In this document: piece by piece, positions 1-12,642 of the stretch
Layout: each line of letters opens with the position of its first letter
Position numbering within the stretch: the stretch's first letter is position 1
NCBI RefSeq assembly: GCF_001517105.1
Contig: NZ_LPVF01000008.1
Location: 930,001 to 994,000 of the forward strand
Direction of reading: 5' to 3'
DNA: 64,000 bases
From: Bacillus halotolerans
Lineage (GTDB): Bacteria > Bacillota > Bacilli > Bacillales > Bacillaceae
Made by a program: the position numbers and the translations under genes
Notes under the pieces: generated by a model
Told to the model about the DNA's origin: nothing
Databases searched by the model: none
What the model saw: the letters and a program-made list of their open reading frames with translations, nothing else

Positions 1-2
1 TC

Positions 3-1643
3 AAACATGACTTTGACGCGAAAGAAGCGTTAAACGAGTGGTATAAAGAAACGATTAACCGAATGATTAAGCTTGTTTCTTATTGCTCGTCCAAGTATAC
101 CCGCTCCAAACTCCGCAAAGCACTGCCTGCCCAGTTTGCTTATATTACGGAGGAACTGCTATACAAAACAGAACAAGCTGGCAACAAGGAGCAATATTAC
201 TCCGAGATCATTGATCAGATCATTGAACTTGGACAGGCTGATAAGCTGATCACCGGTCTTGCTTACAGCGTTCAGCGATTGGTGGTCGACCATCTGCATG
301 TTGTCGGCGATATTTACGACCGCGGACCGCAGCCGGACAGGATTATGGAAGAATTGATTAACTATCACTCTGTCGATATTCAATGGGGAAATCACGATGT
401 CCTTTGGATAGGCGCCTACGCCGGTTCCAAAGTATGCCTGGCCAATATTATCCGTATCTGTGCCCGCTATGACAACCTGGATATTATTGAAGACGTGTAC
501 GGCATCAACCTGAGACCGCTGCTGAACCTGGCCGAAAAATATTACGATGATAACCCATCTTTCCGTCCAAAAGCAGACGAAAACAGACCTGAGGATGAGA
601 TTAAGCAAATCACAAAAATCCATCAAGCGATTGCGATAATCCAATTCAAGCTTGAGAGCCCGATTATCAAGAGACGGCCGAACTTTAATATGGAGGAACG
701 GCTGTTATTAGAGAAAATAGATTATGACAAAAAAGAAATCACACTGCATGGAAAAACATATCAACTGGAAAACACCTGCTTTGCGACAATCAATCCGGAA
801 CAGCCAGATCAGCTATTAGAAGAAGAAGCAGAAGTCATGGACAAGCTGCTATTCTCTGTCCAGCATTCCGAAAAGCTGGGCCGACATATGAATTTTATGA
901 TGAAAAAAGGCAGCCTGTATTTAAAATATAACGGCAACCTATTAATTCATGGCTGTATTCCAGTTGATCAAAACGGCAATATGGAAACGATGATGATTGA
1001 GGATAAACCGTATGCGGGCCGTGAGCTGCTCGATGTATTTGAGCGGTTCTTACGGGAAGCGTTTGCCCACCCGGAAGAAACCGATGACCTGGCGACAGAT
1101 ATGGCCTGGTATTTATGGACAGGCGAGTACTCCTCCCTCTTCGGAAAACGTGCCATGACGACATTTGAGCGGTATTTCATCAAAGAGAAGGAAACGCATA
1201 AAGAAAAGAAAAACCCGTATTATTATTTACGCGAAGACGAGGCAACCTGCCGAAACATCCTGGCAGAATTCGGCCTCAACCCAGATCACGGCCATATCAT
1301 CAATGGCCATACGCCAGTAAAAGAAATCGAAGGAGAAGACCCAATCAAAGCAAACGGAAAAATGATCGTCATCGACGGCGGCTTCTCCAAAGCCTACCAA
1401 TCCACAACAGGCATCGCCGGCTACACGCTGCTATACAACTCCTACGGCATGCAGCTCGTCGCCCATAAACACTTCAACTCCAAGGCAGAAGTCCTAAGCA
1501 CCGGCACCGATGTCTTAACGGTGAAGCGATTAGTGGACAAAGAGCTCGAGCGGAAGAAAGTGAAGGAAACGAATGTGGGTGAGGAACTGCTACAAGAGGT
1601 TGCGATTTTGGAGAGTTTGCGGGAGTATCGGTATATGAAGTGA
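3..1643 (+). CDS. fbp: Fructose-1,6-bisphosphatase class III, 5' end missing
   Basis: The reading frame is already open at the first base and runs to a TGA, giving about 546 codons. The Bacillus enzyme is about 670 aa, so roughly 125 N-terminal residues lie outside the window. The product hydrolyses fructose-1,6-bisphosphate to fructose-6-phosphate in gluconeogenesis, in the cytosol. Metallophosphoesterase motifs are visible: GDIYDRG near 308-328, GNHD near 388-400, and a late NGHTP near 1303-1317. The last about 140 bases have lower coding quality but stay in frame. No clear terminator follows; the gene ends against decayed DNA with an IS remnant. The family assignment is secure. The internal ATG at 63 is not the start. 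Confidence 0.95.
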   Translation, partial: KHDFDAKEALNEWYKETINRMIKLVSYCSSKYTRSKLRKALPAQFAYITEELLYKTEQAGNKEQYYSEIIDQIIELGQADKLITGLAYSVQRLVVDHLHVVGDIYDRGPQPDRIMEELINYHSVDIQWGNHDVLWIGAYAGSKVCLANIIRICARYDNLDIIEDVYGINLRPLLNLAEKYYDDNPSFRPKADENRPEDEIKQITKIHQAIAIIQFKLESPIIKRRPNFNMEERLLLEKIDYDKKEITLHGKTYQLENTCFATINPEQPDQLLEEEAEVMDKLLFSVQHSEKLGRHMNFMMKKGSLYLKYNGNLLIHGCIPVDQNGNMETMMIEDKPYAGRELLDVFERFLREAFAHPEETDDLATDMAWYLWTGEYSSLFGKRAMTTFERYFIKEKETHKEKKNPYYYLREDEATCRNILAEFGLNPDHGHIINGHTPVKEIEGEDPIKANGKMIVIDGGFSKAYQSTTGIAGYTLLYNSYGMQLVAHKHFNSKAEVLSTGTDVLTVKRLVDKELERKKVKETNVGEELLQEVAILESLREYRYMK

Positions 1644-1755
1644 GGGATGTGGGTTCAGAGATTAGAAATGCTCCCTTAAAGGTAGACAGATGGAAATAAA
1701 AAATCTGTTTGCCTTGGGGAGTTTTTTCATGTCTTGAAAATGGCACTCAAAAAAA

Positions 1756-2065
1756 GACAAAACTAAACACATTCAGAATGTGATCTGGGGAATGCTTAGA
1801 TGAAAGAGGTTGCTAAAGAATATGGCATTCTAACCGAATGAAGGCACGACATAACATAGCCGGCGTTAAGAGCCCGGAATGCTCTAAACACCATAAGTTC
1901 TACGCTGTGGAACTGAAACACGCTGCCGTGAAGGACTTCTTATCAGGACACTACTCTCTGAGAGATATCACAAGAAAATATCAAATTTTCAGTAAATCCG
2001 CACTGAACAGATGGACTAAGCTCTATAACGAAAAAAAGTTTATTGAAGAACCTTGCTTCTCATAA
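1756..2065 (+). pseudogene. IS3-family (IS150-like) transposase OrfA remnant
   Basis: The 75-aa frame at 1838-2065 contains a helix-turn-helix of the IS3/IS150 OrfA kind: a VKDFLSGHYSLRDI segment followed by SALNRWTKLYN. Just upstream, in another frame (about 1760-1842), the string EVAKEYGIL looks like the first of the two helix-turn-helix units usual in this OrfA type. That upstream part is separated by stops, so the gene is frameshifted and truncated. No OrfB catalytic (DDE) region and no terminal inverted repeats are evident downstream. It is a dead remnant marking past insertion beside fbp. Other HTH transposase families are possible. Confidence 0.7.
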
Positions 2066-3046
2066 AAAAAGGGATCTACTTTCTCTGTTGTTACTAACTA
2101 TGAAAGGTTTTCGAAATATACAAAATCATCATTCCTGCAATACTAACCATCTTCGTCCTCTGAATACTATTACAAATTTCACTAGAGATGAGCATCTTTG
2201 AGAATACAATGAATTACTTTATCGTACTCATTTTCTTCTTCCTCTTTATGAAGATGATGAAAGAAAAACAAACAACAATAGTTTACTTCTAAAAGCTGCG
2301 GAAACCAGATCTGTATTAGAATCATGCCTCTAAGAAACCCTATTACAACAAATCCATCTATTTTTCGTAGAACGACGAAATCATCTCCCACTCGATCTTC
2401 CATTACATTCGGGAAAGATTAGGATTAAAATTGGAATCTATTAGTTTCTTCACGTGGTCAGCTTAATGAGGAAGAAACGGAAGTATTTGCTGAAGGCTGG
2501 ACTTCCGAAGCTGTATATTGAAAGTAATTTTAATCTCACGAATGGATAGCCCATTTGATTACTCGAGATGTCTTATAATTATGAGCAGTCGCGTACAGGA
2601 TTATATTTTTTATTGTGAAGGTTAATAGAAATTATCTTTTGAAGAAATATGAGGAAAAATGTAGTGACAAATAAAACATCAAATTTAAGGAATGGTGAAA
2701 TAAATTGTTATCCACAACTATAACTAATGCCTAACATAATACGATTTTGAACTATCACTATTATGATGACGCCGCTGTACTTTATCGGCGTCATCATGGT
2801 AATTAAATGTAACATACTGGTGCATCCGCCATGACCAGTGGACAGTGACACTTCCTTTTCAGTTCCAACTTTCAGCTGGAAACAAAGTTACGGTGTTAAC
2901 TTTATCTATCTAGGAGGAAGATTCCTGATGAAAGAATAATGTTAACCACTTAGTCCATTATCCCATTTTTTCACTCTAGAAGTTTTGTTAATAATTAATA
3001 TTTTTTCAATTAAATAGTATAAGATATAAAAGTTAATAAAGTATTA
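2066..3046. other. Decayed AT-rich intergenic DNA
   Basis: No intact gene is supported here. In the + strand around 2160-2520 several short stretches look like remains of a coding sequence broken by many stops, for example a frame reading YEDDERKTNNNSLLLKAAETRS near 2246-2310. A strong Shine-Dalgarno (taggagga, about 2911-2918) precedes ATG AAA GAA TAA at 2928, a start site with its gene lost. A 12-bp perfect hairpin lies at 2763-2797. Confidence 0.5.
2763..2797. repeat. Perfect 12-bp inverted repeat
   Basis: atgatgacgccg at 2763-2774 and its exact complement at 2786-2797 enclose an 11-base loop. There is no T-run on either side, so it is not a typical intrinsic terminator. It could be an end or terminator of a lost gene, or a small palindromic element. 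Confidence 0.6.
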
Positions 3047-3712
3047 CTACTCTGCCTGATAAATGTCGAAAACTACATAAGGAACTCCAGCATCAATTGT
3101 ATGATCATATGTATATAGATGATCCTCACTATTTTCACATTTTCCTAGCGTTCGCTTGAAATTATTGTCATAATAAATATAAACCTTCCCATTACAGATT
3201 GGGCAAGTTCCATATTTTTTAATCTTATAAATATCACCATCTTTATCAATTAATTTAGGGGTCTTTGATTTATAAAATACGCCTCTGGTTTTTAAATCTA
3301 AATACTTTTGTTTATTATCAACAGCATATAAAAGCATGGAAACAGCACATAAAATAAAGAAAAATGTAAAATTAGATTTCGTGATCAAATAATCTATTAT
3401 AGTTACTAATGCTGATATAATTGATAAGAAACCTGCAATTTCAAATTTGCGTTTAAACCCATTTAATCCACCAATAACTTTTCCATCAATTTGTTCACTA
3501 TATCTAACAACTAACTCACTGTTTTCATTAATAACATTAATACTATCGATATAGACATCTTGTTTTCCGTTATTCCCCACCCCGACATTTATACTATTGT
3601 CACCTGTTGTTATCGTATTAACAGTATTATTATTCTGGACAATAGCATGACCACAAAAAGGGCAAAAAGTATAAGAGTTAATTATAGATTTCCGACATAT
3701 TTTACACTCCAT
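3047..3712 (-). CDS. Double zinc-ribbon, two-TM membrane protein of unknown function
   Basis: This 221-aa protein is not a family I can name. It opens with a four-cysteine zinc ribbon (CKIC at 3-6 and CPFC at 17-20). A polar Asn/Gly/Thr/Val-rich stretch follows (about 27-50, with a TTGDNSINVGVGNN pattern), probably a beta-rich region. Two hydrophobic segments lie at about 93-110 and 114-131. A second cysteine cluster comes near the end (CPIC at about 169-172, then Cys and His about 20 residues later). The ATG follows a G-rich Shine-Dalgarno with suitable spacing. It lies downstream of, and on the same strand as, the large NTPase gene 418 bases away, so the two may be functionally linked. A role at the membrane in a conflict system is inference only. 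Base composition is AT-rich like its accessory neighbours. Confidence 0.75.
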   Translation of the reverse strand: MECKICRKSIINSYTFCPFCGHAIVQNNNTVNTITTGDNSINVGVGNNGKQDVYIDSINVINENSELVVRYSEQIDGKVIGGLNGFKRKFEIAGFLSIISALVTIIDYLITKSNFTFFFILCAVSMLLYAVDNKQKYLDLKTRGVFYKSKTPKLIDKDGDIYKIKKYGTCPICNGKVYIYYDNNFKRTLGKCENSEDHLYTYDHTIDAGVPYVVFDIYQAE

Positions 3713-4129
3713 TTATAACCCCCCGTTAATATATTTCGATGTACTCGCCCTATAAACCACGAATTTACACTAAAGAAATCTCATTGAATTAAAAAGCTCT
3801 TTTGGTTAAAATGATGATTACTATTAAATATGATTAAATCACTTAGCTACAACTAATTTTCCACTGAAATAATTATAGCATTGTCTTATTAATAAGGTAA
3901 TATTATAGGTAGCTTATAATAAAAAACAATTTGGACCTAATAAATAAATCATCTAGATTAGTAAACTATTACTTAATAAGTAAACCTCAATCACAATAAT
4001 AAGATTCGCATTAACGTCGTTAGATAGGATAAAGGATGGTTGTCTGATATGACCTTTAGCCTTTCAATCTATCTTTGAACTTGTTATTATCAATCTTAGA
4101 ATATAGAATATGTTAATAGGCATTTACAA
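3713..4129. other. AT-rich intergenic stretch, no gene seen
   Basis: This separates the zinc-ribbon protein from the NTPase. It should contain the promoter of the zinc-ribbon gene on the minus strand, but I cannot pick out convincing -35/-10 elements in the AT-rich sequence. No RNA gene or repeat was recognised. Confidence 0.5.
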
Positions 4130-6229
4130 TCATTTCTCGTTTTGGAAATAAAGGACCTCTGCCTTTTCAGTTAACTGGTATATCCTACGCTGTACCCCAT
4201 TTATAACCTCACTTCCCTTTTTTATTAATTCGGCATTTTGAAGCTTTTCACTTCTTTTTGAAACAAGTTGATGGGAGCAATCCAATTCTCTAGCTATCAA
4301 TGAAGCATAAAGACTTGCCTTTTTATTCTGGCTAAGCACATGAAGGATATCCAGTTCAATTTCAGGTAATAACTTTTCTCTTTTAATACCTTCAAATAAG
4401 TTTTCATCCTTAAATTTAAAGCTTTCTTCAATCGTACCAGTTTTTTTACATCCTAAATAACACATCATCCCTATTTTTTGTAAAATATCGTATTCTGAAT
4501 ATTGGTATTCATGACCGCATTCTGTACATACAAAGTGCTTTTGTTCAATTAAATACTGTTGTATTACTTTATCGTAGTTGAAATGCCGAGAAATATAATA
4601 TTTTCTATATTTTGTATGACCTTTGGGTCTGCCAAAATTTATATTTTGTTCCCTACATAAACCATAGTTAATTGCATAAATACTTATTACAATACCATCC
4701 CTATCAGCTTGTTCATAATACTTACTAACAAAATAGTTTAATTCCAAAGAATAAAGAAATTTCTCGTACTCTTTATTTATAAAGAGGTGACTAGTGGGAA
4801 TCTTGTTAGCTGGAATACTCTTAAACAACTCAGTGTGTTCATATCTTAAATGATTTTTCAAGTCCTTCGCTTTTTCAACCAATAAATTAACCAGTATTTG
4901 TTGAGAATATCTATCTAATTTTTCATCGAATGCCTCTTTCAAATAATTTGTCTTTTCAAAGTAATACTTTATTTGGTTTTCATAATACTTTTGTGTGGCT
5001 TGTTCAATCAGAGATTTTGTTATTTTTTTATTGTAAATGATTGCACTTTGATAACAATAGTGAAGTATGTGTCCAAGAATTCGTGGAATATTCATAGTAG
5101 CATGGAACATTAATTCAAGATAACTTTCCCATGTATTTTCCTTATCAATTTGAAAGATTTCTACCATTTCAGCATTTAGATAATATTTGAATCTTGCCTC
5201 TAATAGCCTATTGAGAAACTCAGTAGCCTTTTTTTCGAGTTCAGGTAAGTCTTTGACTTTATACAACTCATAATAATCCAGGTGTATTTCGTCAATTTTT
5301 CCCTTATCAATATCGCCATAGAAGATCCTTTTAGGATAAGCACCTACCTTAAAACGGATAAATTTATCTGACCAGTTATTTAAAGGAGCAAGTAAGGTGT
5401 TAACAAATATTTGTTGAGCATCATAATCAATTTCAGAAAAATCATCCAGTATAATATGTAATTTTTTTATTCCATACTTCTTTAATGCACCTGTTATATT
5501 TGATATAAAATCTGTTAGATTGAAATGCCTTAAGAGAGTATGAGAATATTCATCCTGAATTTCACTAGCACCAGATATTTTTTGGCGAACATTAGAACTT
5601 CCTTTAACTTTTAAATTTTTTGCAGTTACCGTTGCATCGACTGAGAGATTACCTTCATTCTCATCTGCTGTCGCCACTTTTTCAGTTGTGTTAACAGACT
5701 TTAAAATATCAGTTTCTTTAAATATAGGTTTCGAGGTTTCATTCTTTATGTCCTCTAATCTGGAAAGCAGGGCAGACAAGTCCTTTCTTTTCCAAAGTCT
5801 AAAAAGAGCATTTTTTTGTTCGAGGTTCTTCTTTACTTCTTTAAATAAGTCATTTATTACTTCATTAATAAAACCTTCATAAAGTAATATTTTTTCATAG
5901 TAATCTGAATTACCATTTAACTCTTTGGCTTGGGACTTACCATATATTGTTTTTACATCAACATATGCAGAAATCTCATTTTTACTTTTACGGAAATATT
6001 CTTGGGCTCTAGCAAAAATTGTTGACTTACCTGTTCCTTTTCTCCCCACCAAGAAAACGGTATTATCTTGTACAACTTGCCTAAGTAAACCGTTGTTTGG
6101 TAAGGGATCTACATATAACTTTTCAACTATATTTTCATTTTGCTCATCATCCCATAATTCCGCTCTTTGTGCTAGCTTCAATGAGTTAACCATTAAAGAG
6201 AAATTGTCGCTAATATTTGTTTTAAACAA
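4130..6229 (-). CDS. Large P-loop NTPase with C-terminal zinc ribbon and winged helix
   Basis: The protein is about 699 aa from a TTG start at 6229. That TTG is preceded by ggaggg with 7-base spacing, while the upstream GTG/ATG at 6247/6244 lack a ribosome site. Visible parts in order: an N-terminal linker; Walker A GRKGTGKS at about 60-67; a charged helical insertion; Walker B-like LHIILDDF at about 256-264; a long helical region; a zinc-ribbon-like cluster (CTEC at about 563, then two Cys about 22-25 residues on); and a C-terminal winged helix at about 630-690 with SLIARELDCSHQLVSKR as the recognition region. This layout resembles AAA/STAND-like NTPases of bacterial conflict systems, with sensor and DNA-binding modules at the end. 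Function is unproven. It sits between an IS remnant and an ABC-3C operon, all on the minus strand, which supports a defence or regulatory role. I know no counterpart at this site in strain 168. Confidence 0.8.
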   Translation of the reverse strand: MFKTNISDNFSLMVNSLKLAQRAELWDDEQNENIVEKLYVDPLPNNGLLRQVVQDNTVFLVGRKGTGKSTIFARAQEYFRKSKNEISAYVDVKTIYGKSQAKELNGNSDYYEKILLYEGFINEVINDLFKEVKKNLEQKNALFRLWKRKDLSALLSRLEDIKNETSKPIFKETDILKSVNTTEKVATADENEGNLSVDATVTAKNLKVKGSSNVRQKISGASEIQDEYSHTLLRHFNLTDFISNITGALKKYGIKKLHIILDDFSEIDYDAQQIFVNTLLAPLNNWSDKFIRFKVGAYPKRIFYGDIDKGKIDEIHLDYYELYKVKDLPELEKKATEFLNRLLEARFKYYLNAEMVEIFQIDKENTWESYLELMFHATMNIPRILGHILHYCYQSAIIYNKKITKSLIEQATQKYYENQIKYYFEKTNYLKEAFDEKLDRYSQQILVNLLVEKAKDLKNHLRYEHTELFKSIPANKIPTSHLFINKEYEKFLYSLELNYFVSKYYEQADRDGIVISIYAINYGLCREQNINFGRPKGHTKYRKYYISRHFNYDKVIQQYLIEQKHFVCTECGHEYQYSEYDILQKIGMMCYLGCKKTGTIEESFKFKDENLFEGIKREKLLPEIELDILHVLSQNKKASLYASLIARELDCSHQLVSKRSEKLQNAELIKKGSEVINGVQRRIYQLTEKAEVLYFQNEK

Positions 6230-6247
6230 TACAATACCCTCCATCAC

Positions 6248-6865
6248 AAGAGTTTAGAGTTAACTATTTGCTAATATTATATAGATTGTAATTAAAAATT
6301 AGTTTTTATATCAAATTTCCATATACTAGATCACATGAATAAAAAATAGATATTAAGGTACTAATTTTTCTTTGAATTCTTAAATAACTGTAATTAACTC
6401 AAAAAATACCTAGTTTCCCCAAGTTAAATAATACCCTTACTTGTAAGTCAACTTTCCATCCCTACCATCCATTAGAGGATTTTTTTATTGAATTAAAAGG
6501 AGATGCAAAAATGATTCATCAACACAAAGTAAACAATTGGAAAATAGAAAATGGACATAGCTTTTTACAGCCAATTTAGTTTGTTGAAGCTCAAATAACG
6601 TGTTTAGGATTGAAAGTACTCTCACAATTATGGAAGAACTGAATCGAATAATTACTTTCTAACAGTTTCCTTGATGAATTTAAACGTATTATTACACAGT
6701 TCCTTAGCGACTAGTTTAAAAGAAAACAACTGGAACCGCTATAAAGAAAAGCATGAAATACATTAAAAACATCACTGACAGCTAACAGAATCAAATAGTT
6801 CCAACAAATTGCAACTTTAGGATTGCGAAAAAACTCCAATTATCTAAATTGTATAGTAATTGTTA
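6248..6865. other. Decayed intergenic region with an orphan start site
   Basis: No intact gene is seen. On the + strand a good Shine-Dalgarno (aaaggaga, about 6497-6504) precedes ATG at 6511, but the frame closes after 22 codons (tag at 6577-6579). It stays almost open beyond, with further isolated stops to about 6715, which looks like a decaying gene. No recognisable domain remains. Confidence 0.45.
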
Positions 6866-9563
<2,698 letters not shown>

Positions 9564-9564
<1 letters not shown>

Positions 9565-10733
9565 TATTCAGATTTTCCTTTCGATAATGATTTAAATTGT
9601 GGATGCCAACCAATAACAGGTTCCTGCTTATCGGTAAAATGAGCCAGTACATGAAAGTTACCGCTAGTAATGGTCTTTGGCATAATTTCATTATGAATAT
9701 AACTATCCTGCTCCAGTGTTAAGTCCAAACATTCCTGACCTTTGAGTTCATCTGTCTCAAGTGACTGTCTAAGTGCTCTTCTTCGTGCGGTTGTCCATGA
9801 TTTTTTGAGATCTCTTTCATATAGTGAAAGTGCTGTTTCTGAAACCGCATTTTTATCGGTCCAGGTCATTCTTGTATCTTGGGCATGAATATAATCTAAA
9901 ATAGCTTCCCTTATTGACTCCTCATCAATACTTATCCAATCTAGTTGTTTAACAAAACCATGTGACTCATATCGGCTAATATCAACATTTGAATCAAAAG
10001 GTACTACAAGCGCCGATAAACGTGCTACTGATACCCTTCTCACTAACCCTCTGAGCTCTTTATCAAAATCTTCTCGTCTTATTCTAGGCTGGTGTCCAAT
10101 TTGAACTAATTCCCTTATCTTTCTTCTTACCCATCCGCTCATCTGATCAAAGAGGCTTATTTTTATCTCAGTTTCAAATACTCTAATGGCTTGAATCTCT
10201 TCAAGATTACCTCCAAATTTAGGACACATATTATCAAACACTAAAATTTTTATTAAAATTTCCTTCAATAACTCATCACTTAATTTTTGTAATGTACTAC
10301 CATAGGGAACCAAATCTTCTCTTAGCGTTGTGATCATATTGCGTAATTTATCGCAGACAACTTTTGAAGATTTTTCATCTACAGCTTCTTGTATGCTCCG
10401 AGCAAGGCATTTTTTTGACAAAGTTCCATTTGTCACTAAATGGAACTCCGCATTATTTAAGATTGTGGGCTCATTCACGACTAATTCAGCCCATATATGT
10501 AACGTTTTCCATAAAGCTACACTCCGGTCTGACAATGGTGATCCTGTTTTTACGGTAGATTTGTCTTGTTCATATATTTTCTTTCCACTATCCTTATGAA
10601 TACTGACATCATCTATATCCTCAACTCCTATTTCAATCACATCGACTTCTGATTGAAATAGTCTATAGGTTGCTCGGTCAAATTGATACATATATCCTAA
10701 TGCCTGACCTGAAGCAGAATGGTCTGTAGACAT
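9564..10733 (-). CDS. yydB: ABC-3C effector with predicted PD-(D/E)xK-type nuclease N-terminus
   Basis: The protein is 389 aa from the ATG at 10733, which has aggtgat just upstream; an upstream in-frame ATG at 10742 has no better site. The N-terminal 60 residues read like the Mrr/Cap4 restriction-endonuclease fold. There is a YQFDRATYRL helix, then Glu38, Asp41-Asp42, and about 13 residues later the strand IYEQDKS with a QxK triad member (Gln56, Lys58). The rest is helical and fits the partner-binding C-terminal region of ABC-3C effectors. It is first in the yydBCD operon. The inferred role is DNA cleavage when the ABC component signals invasion. The nuclease assignment is by motif pattern only. 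Confidence 0.75.
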
Positions 10734-10742
10734 TTTTATCAC

Positions 10743-11064
10743 CTACCAATCTAGGACTCTTGTGGTAATTTGACATTTTTATTGTAATTTCCTTCTTTTT
10801 GCTTTTTCTTAGACATAAATTGCGCTTATTTTATGACAATGGAGAGTAAAACTCCAACTACCTTTCAGAAGGTTGAGACTTGGAGTATTGTTTATGCAAG
10901 TTACAAGAAGTGTTATTGACCAAGATAGTAATAGGGATTAGCTCATTTGCTTTTCTTTCTTCACCACACTTTAAATAACAGTGCTACTCTGGAACTTTAC
11001 GAAGTATTTTCGAATAGCCAGTTTTATTCCTTTATGTTCTTTAAAATCATAAAAGAAGTTATGC
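10743..11064. other. Intergenic region between yydB and the rlmH side
   Basis: It must hold the yydB promoter on the minus strand. A hairpin at about 10853-10887 (actccaa pairing with ttggagt, inner acctt with aaggt) could be a terminator or a regulatory structure, but has no strong T-run. No gene was recognised. Confidence 0.4.
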
Positions 11065-11283
11065 TCACTCGACAATCAAGTCATAAACTGCACCAGAAAT
11101 GCTGTTGCTAGTTATGAAAATTGAGCTGATAAATATTATGTAAAGTATATAATCTTCAAGAAAATTGAGGAAAACAACACAAATTATTGAAAAAGTCTTA
11201 ATACTTAAAAAAACGTTAGTAATATTACATAGAGCTAGTATATGACTTAACATAATTATCCCCCATACATAACCATCACTCAC
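11065..11283 (-). CDS. Possible 72-aa hydrophobic protein overlapping rlmH stop
   Basis: A GTG-started frame begins inside the rlmH stop region (TGA of rlmH lies within GTGAGTGA). It encodes a very hydrophobic 72-aa product with two or three membrane stretches. I cannot see a good ribosome site other than coupling to rlmH, and no family is recognised. AT-rich sequence easily gives such hydrophobic frames, so this is a weak call. Confidence 0.25.
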   Translation of the reverse strand: MSDGYVWGIIMLSHILALCNITNVFLSIKTFSIICVVFLNFLEDYILYIIFISSIFITSNSISGAVYDLIVE

Positions 11284-11759
11284 TTATGATAAGGCTCCCC
11301 ACGATTAATCCGAAAAGCCCGATAAATCTGCTCGACTAGTATGAGACGCATCAACTGATGAGGGAACGTCATTTTCGAAAACGACAGCTTTTCATCTGCT
11401 CGCTTCATCACTGCGTCGCTCAATCCGAGTGATCCGCCGATGACGAGGGTGACTTTGCTTTTTCCATATGTAGCCAGCTTATCTATTATATCGGCTAGTT
11501 CTTCGGATGTTTTCATTTTTCCTTCGATGGCGAGGGCGATGACGTGGGCGTCGGGACTGATTTTTGATAGGATGCGGTCGCCTTCTTTGTCTTTTATGAT
11601 TTTCATGTCCTGGTCGCTTAGGTTTTCCGGCGCTTTTTCGTCCGGGAGTTCGATGATGTCGATTTTTGCGTAGGCCGAAAGTCGTTTGGTGTATTCTTCA
11701 ATGCCTTGCTTGAGGTATTTTTCTTTTAGTTTTCCGATTGTCACAATATTGATATTCAC
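11280..11759 (-). CDS. rlmH: 23S rRNA pseudouridine-1915 N3-methyltransferase (RlmH)
   Basis: This 159-aa SPOUT-class methyltransferase is the usual full length. It methylates the N3 of pseudouridine 1915 in helix 69 of 23S rRNA on the assembled 70S ribosome. The C-terminal trefoil-knot signature is visible: [10 protein letters not shown], then [20 protein letters not shown] and the terminal GEPYHK. The start is GTG at 11759, close behind a ggggatg sequence. It was formerly yydA. A DnaA-box cluster lies directly upstream (11785-12114), between this gene and yycS. Confidence 0.95.
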   Translation of the reverse strand: MNINIVTIGKLKEKYLKQGIEEYTKRLSAYAKIDIIELPDEKAPENLSDQDMKIIKDKEGDRILSKISPDAHVIALAIEGKMKTSEELADIIDKLATYGKSKVTLVIGGSLGLSDAVMKRADEKLSFSKMTFPHQLMRLILVEQIYRAFRINRGEPYHK

Positions 11760-11784
11760 AGGTCATCCCCACTTTAAAAACAAG

Positions 11785-12114
11785 TTATTCATATATGTTG
11801 TCCACAATTGTGGATATCTTTTCTGTATTTTGTGTAAGATCATTCGTTCCCCACTATATATACTGCGGGGTCTCCACATAATTCACAGGCTGTGGATAAA
11901 CTGTTAGTATGTTCGATTTTTCTGATTTCGGGCGGCAGCTCGTGGTCGTCTATGTACATATCCAGCACCGTTTCGATGTGTTCTTCACAAGAATAATACG
12001 CTTGTTTCATGTTCAAATCCTCCGATGTTTTCTTCCATTTTTACAAATGTTCTCTTCTCAATATAACCTATTTATTCACATGTTAGTAGTGCTTCGGGCT
12101 GAGTTTTATCCACA
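11785..12114. promoter_or_regulatory. DnaA-box cluster between rlmH and yycS
   Basis: Boxes matching or nearly matching TTATNCACA are seen at 11798-11806 (TTGTCCACA), 11809-11817 (reverse, ATATCCACA), 11891-11899 (reverse, perfect TTATCCACA), 12072-12080 (TTATTCACA) and 12106-12114 (TTATCCACA). A weaker one is at 11785-11793. They surround and overlap yyzF. B. subtilis is known to carry DnaA-box clusters near oriC that titrate DnaA, and one is reported at the yydA-yycS interval, so this is very likely the same site. Confidence 0.8.
11840..12010 (-). CDS. yyzF: Small zinc-binding CxxH/CxxC protein YyzF
   Basis: This 56-aa protein starts at ATG 12010, preceded by ggagg at ideal spacing, and stops at TGA 11840-11842. 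It contains CEEH (8-11) and CELC (42-45), together one probable zinc site, and a conserved middle with VLDMYIDDHELPPEI. This matches the small CxxH/CxxC family of Bacillus. Its function is unknown. It lies inside the DnaA-box cluster, with one perfect box within its 3' half, so the coding sequence doubles as a DnaA-binding region. Confidence 0.85.
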   Translation of the reverse strand: MKQAYYSCEEHIETVLDMYIDDHELPPEIRKIEHTNSLSTACELCGDPAVYIVGNE

Positions 12115-12194
12115 ATTCGACAAACAAGCTGTTGATGACTCTATTTCGCTCGTGTGTTAGTTTGGATGTAACCGATGTGTGGGGAGGTTTGCAT

Positions 12195-12608
12195 TTGCGC
12201 TTTAGATGGGTTTGGCTTTTTGTGATCATATTGCTGCTTGTTGGGTGTAAGCCGTCTTATTGGGTGTTGGAGAAGGATCGAATCGGTGAAGGCAGTCCAG
12301 ACTTAGAAATATACGCTAATTACCTTCAAATACATGATGATGTAAAAGGATATCAAGTCTTCACCATTTTAGAAGGGAGAAAGATGGTTATTGTGTCTCT
12401 CGGAAGTAGTGAGAAAGAGAAGAAGCTTGAAGTGTCAGACGTCAAATACTCACCTAAAGAAACGATTGTAACTGTGAAACGAAAGCCTGCCCCCAAGGCA
12501 AATGAGAAAAATCCTTTTATTTTGATTGGACTGGACAAAATTGAAGGGGATTTAATCGTCCAAGACGAATCAGGAGATCGCTTTGAAGAAACCGATTATC
12601 AGCAATAA
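12195..12608 (+). CDS. yycS: Putative lipoprotein YycS
   Basis: I place the start at TTG 12195, preceded by gggagg about 8 bases away; the longer frame from ATG 12132 lacks a ribosome site. The 137-aa product then begins MRFRWVWLF with a hydrophobic core and a lipobox LLVGC (Cys18), typical of a lipid-anchored surface protein. The mature part is charged and probably beta-rich, with no enzyme motif seen. The name follows from position between rlmH/yyzF and yycR. Its upstream region contains the last DnaA boxes (12072-12114), so DnaA could affect its transcription. A shared hairpin terminator follows at 12608. Confidence 0.7.
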   Translation: MRFRWVWLFVIILLLVGCKPSYWVLEKDRIGEGSPDLEIYANYLQIHDDVKGYQVFTILEGRKMVIVSLGSSEKEKKLEVSDVKYSPKETIVTVKRKPAPKANEKNPFILIGLDKIEGDLIVQDESGDRFEETDYQQ

Positions 12609-12642
12609 AGCCGGCGTCCGATTGAACCGCCGGCTTTTTTTT
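12608..12642. terminator. Bidirectional intrinsic terminator, yycS / yycR
   Basis: The GC-rich stem aagccggcg / cgccggctt (12608-12616 with 12628-12636) is followed by eight T on the + strand and has A on the other side. It serves the convergent yycS and yycR. Confidence 0.9.

Noticed and set aside
159..644. 161-codon minus-strand frame inside fbp
   Set aside because: It is antisense to strongly conserved phosphatase motifs and has no ribosome site.
2182..2403. 73-codon minus-strand frame in the decayed region after fbp
   Set aside because: No Shine-Dalgarno, low-complexity composition (FFFHHLHKEEEE). The + strand shows better traces of former coding.
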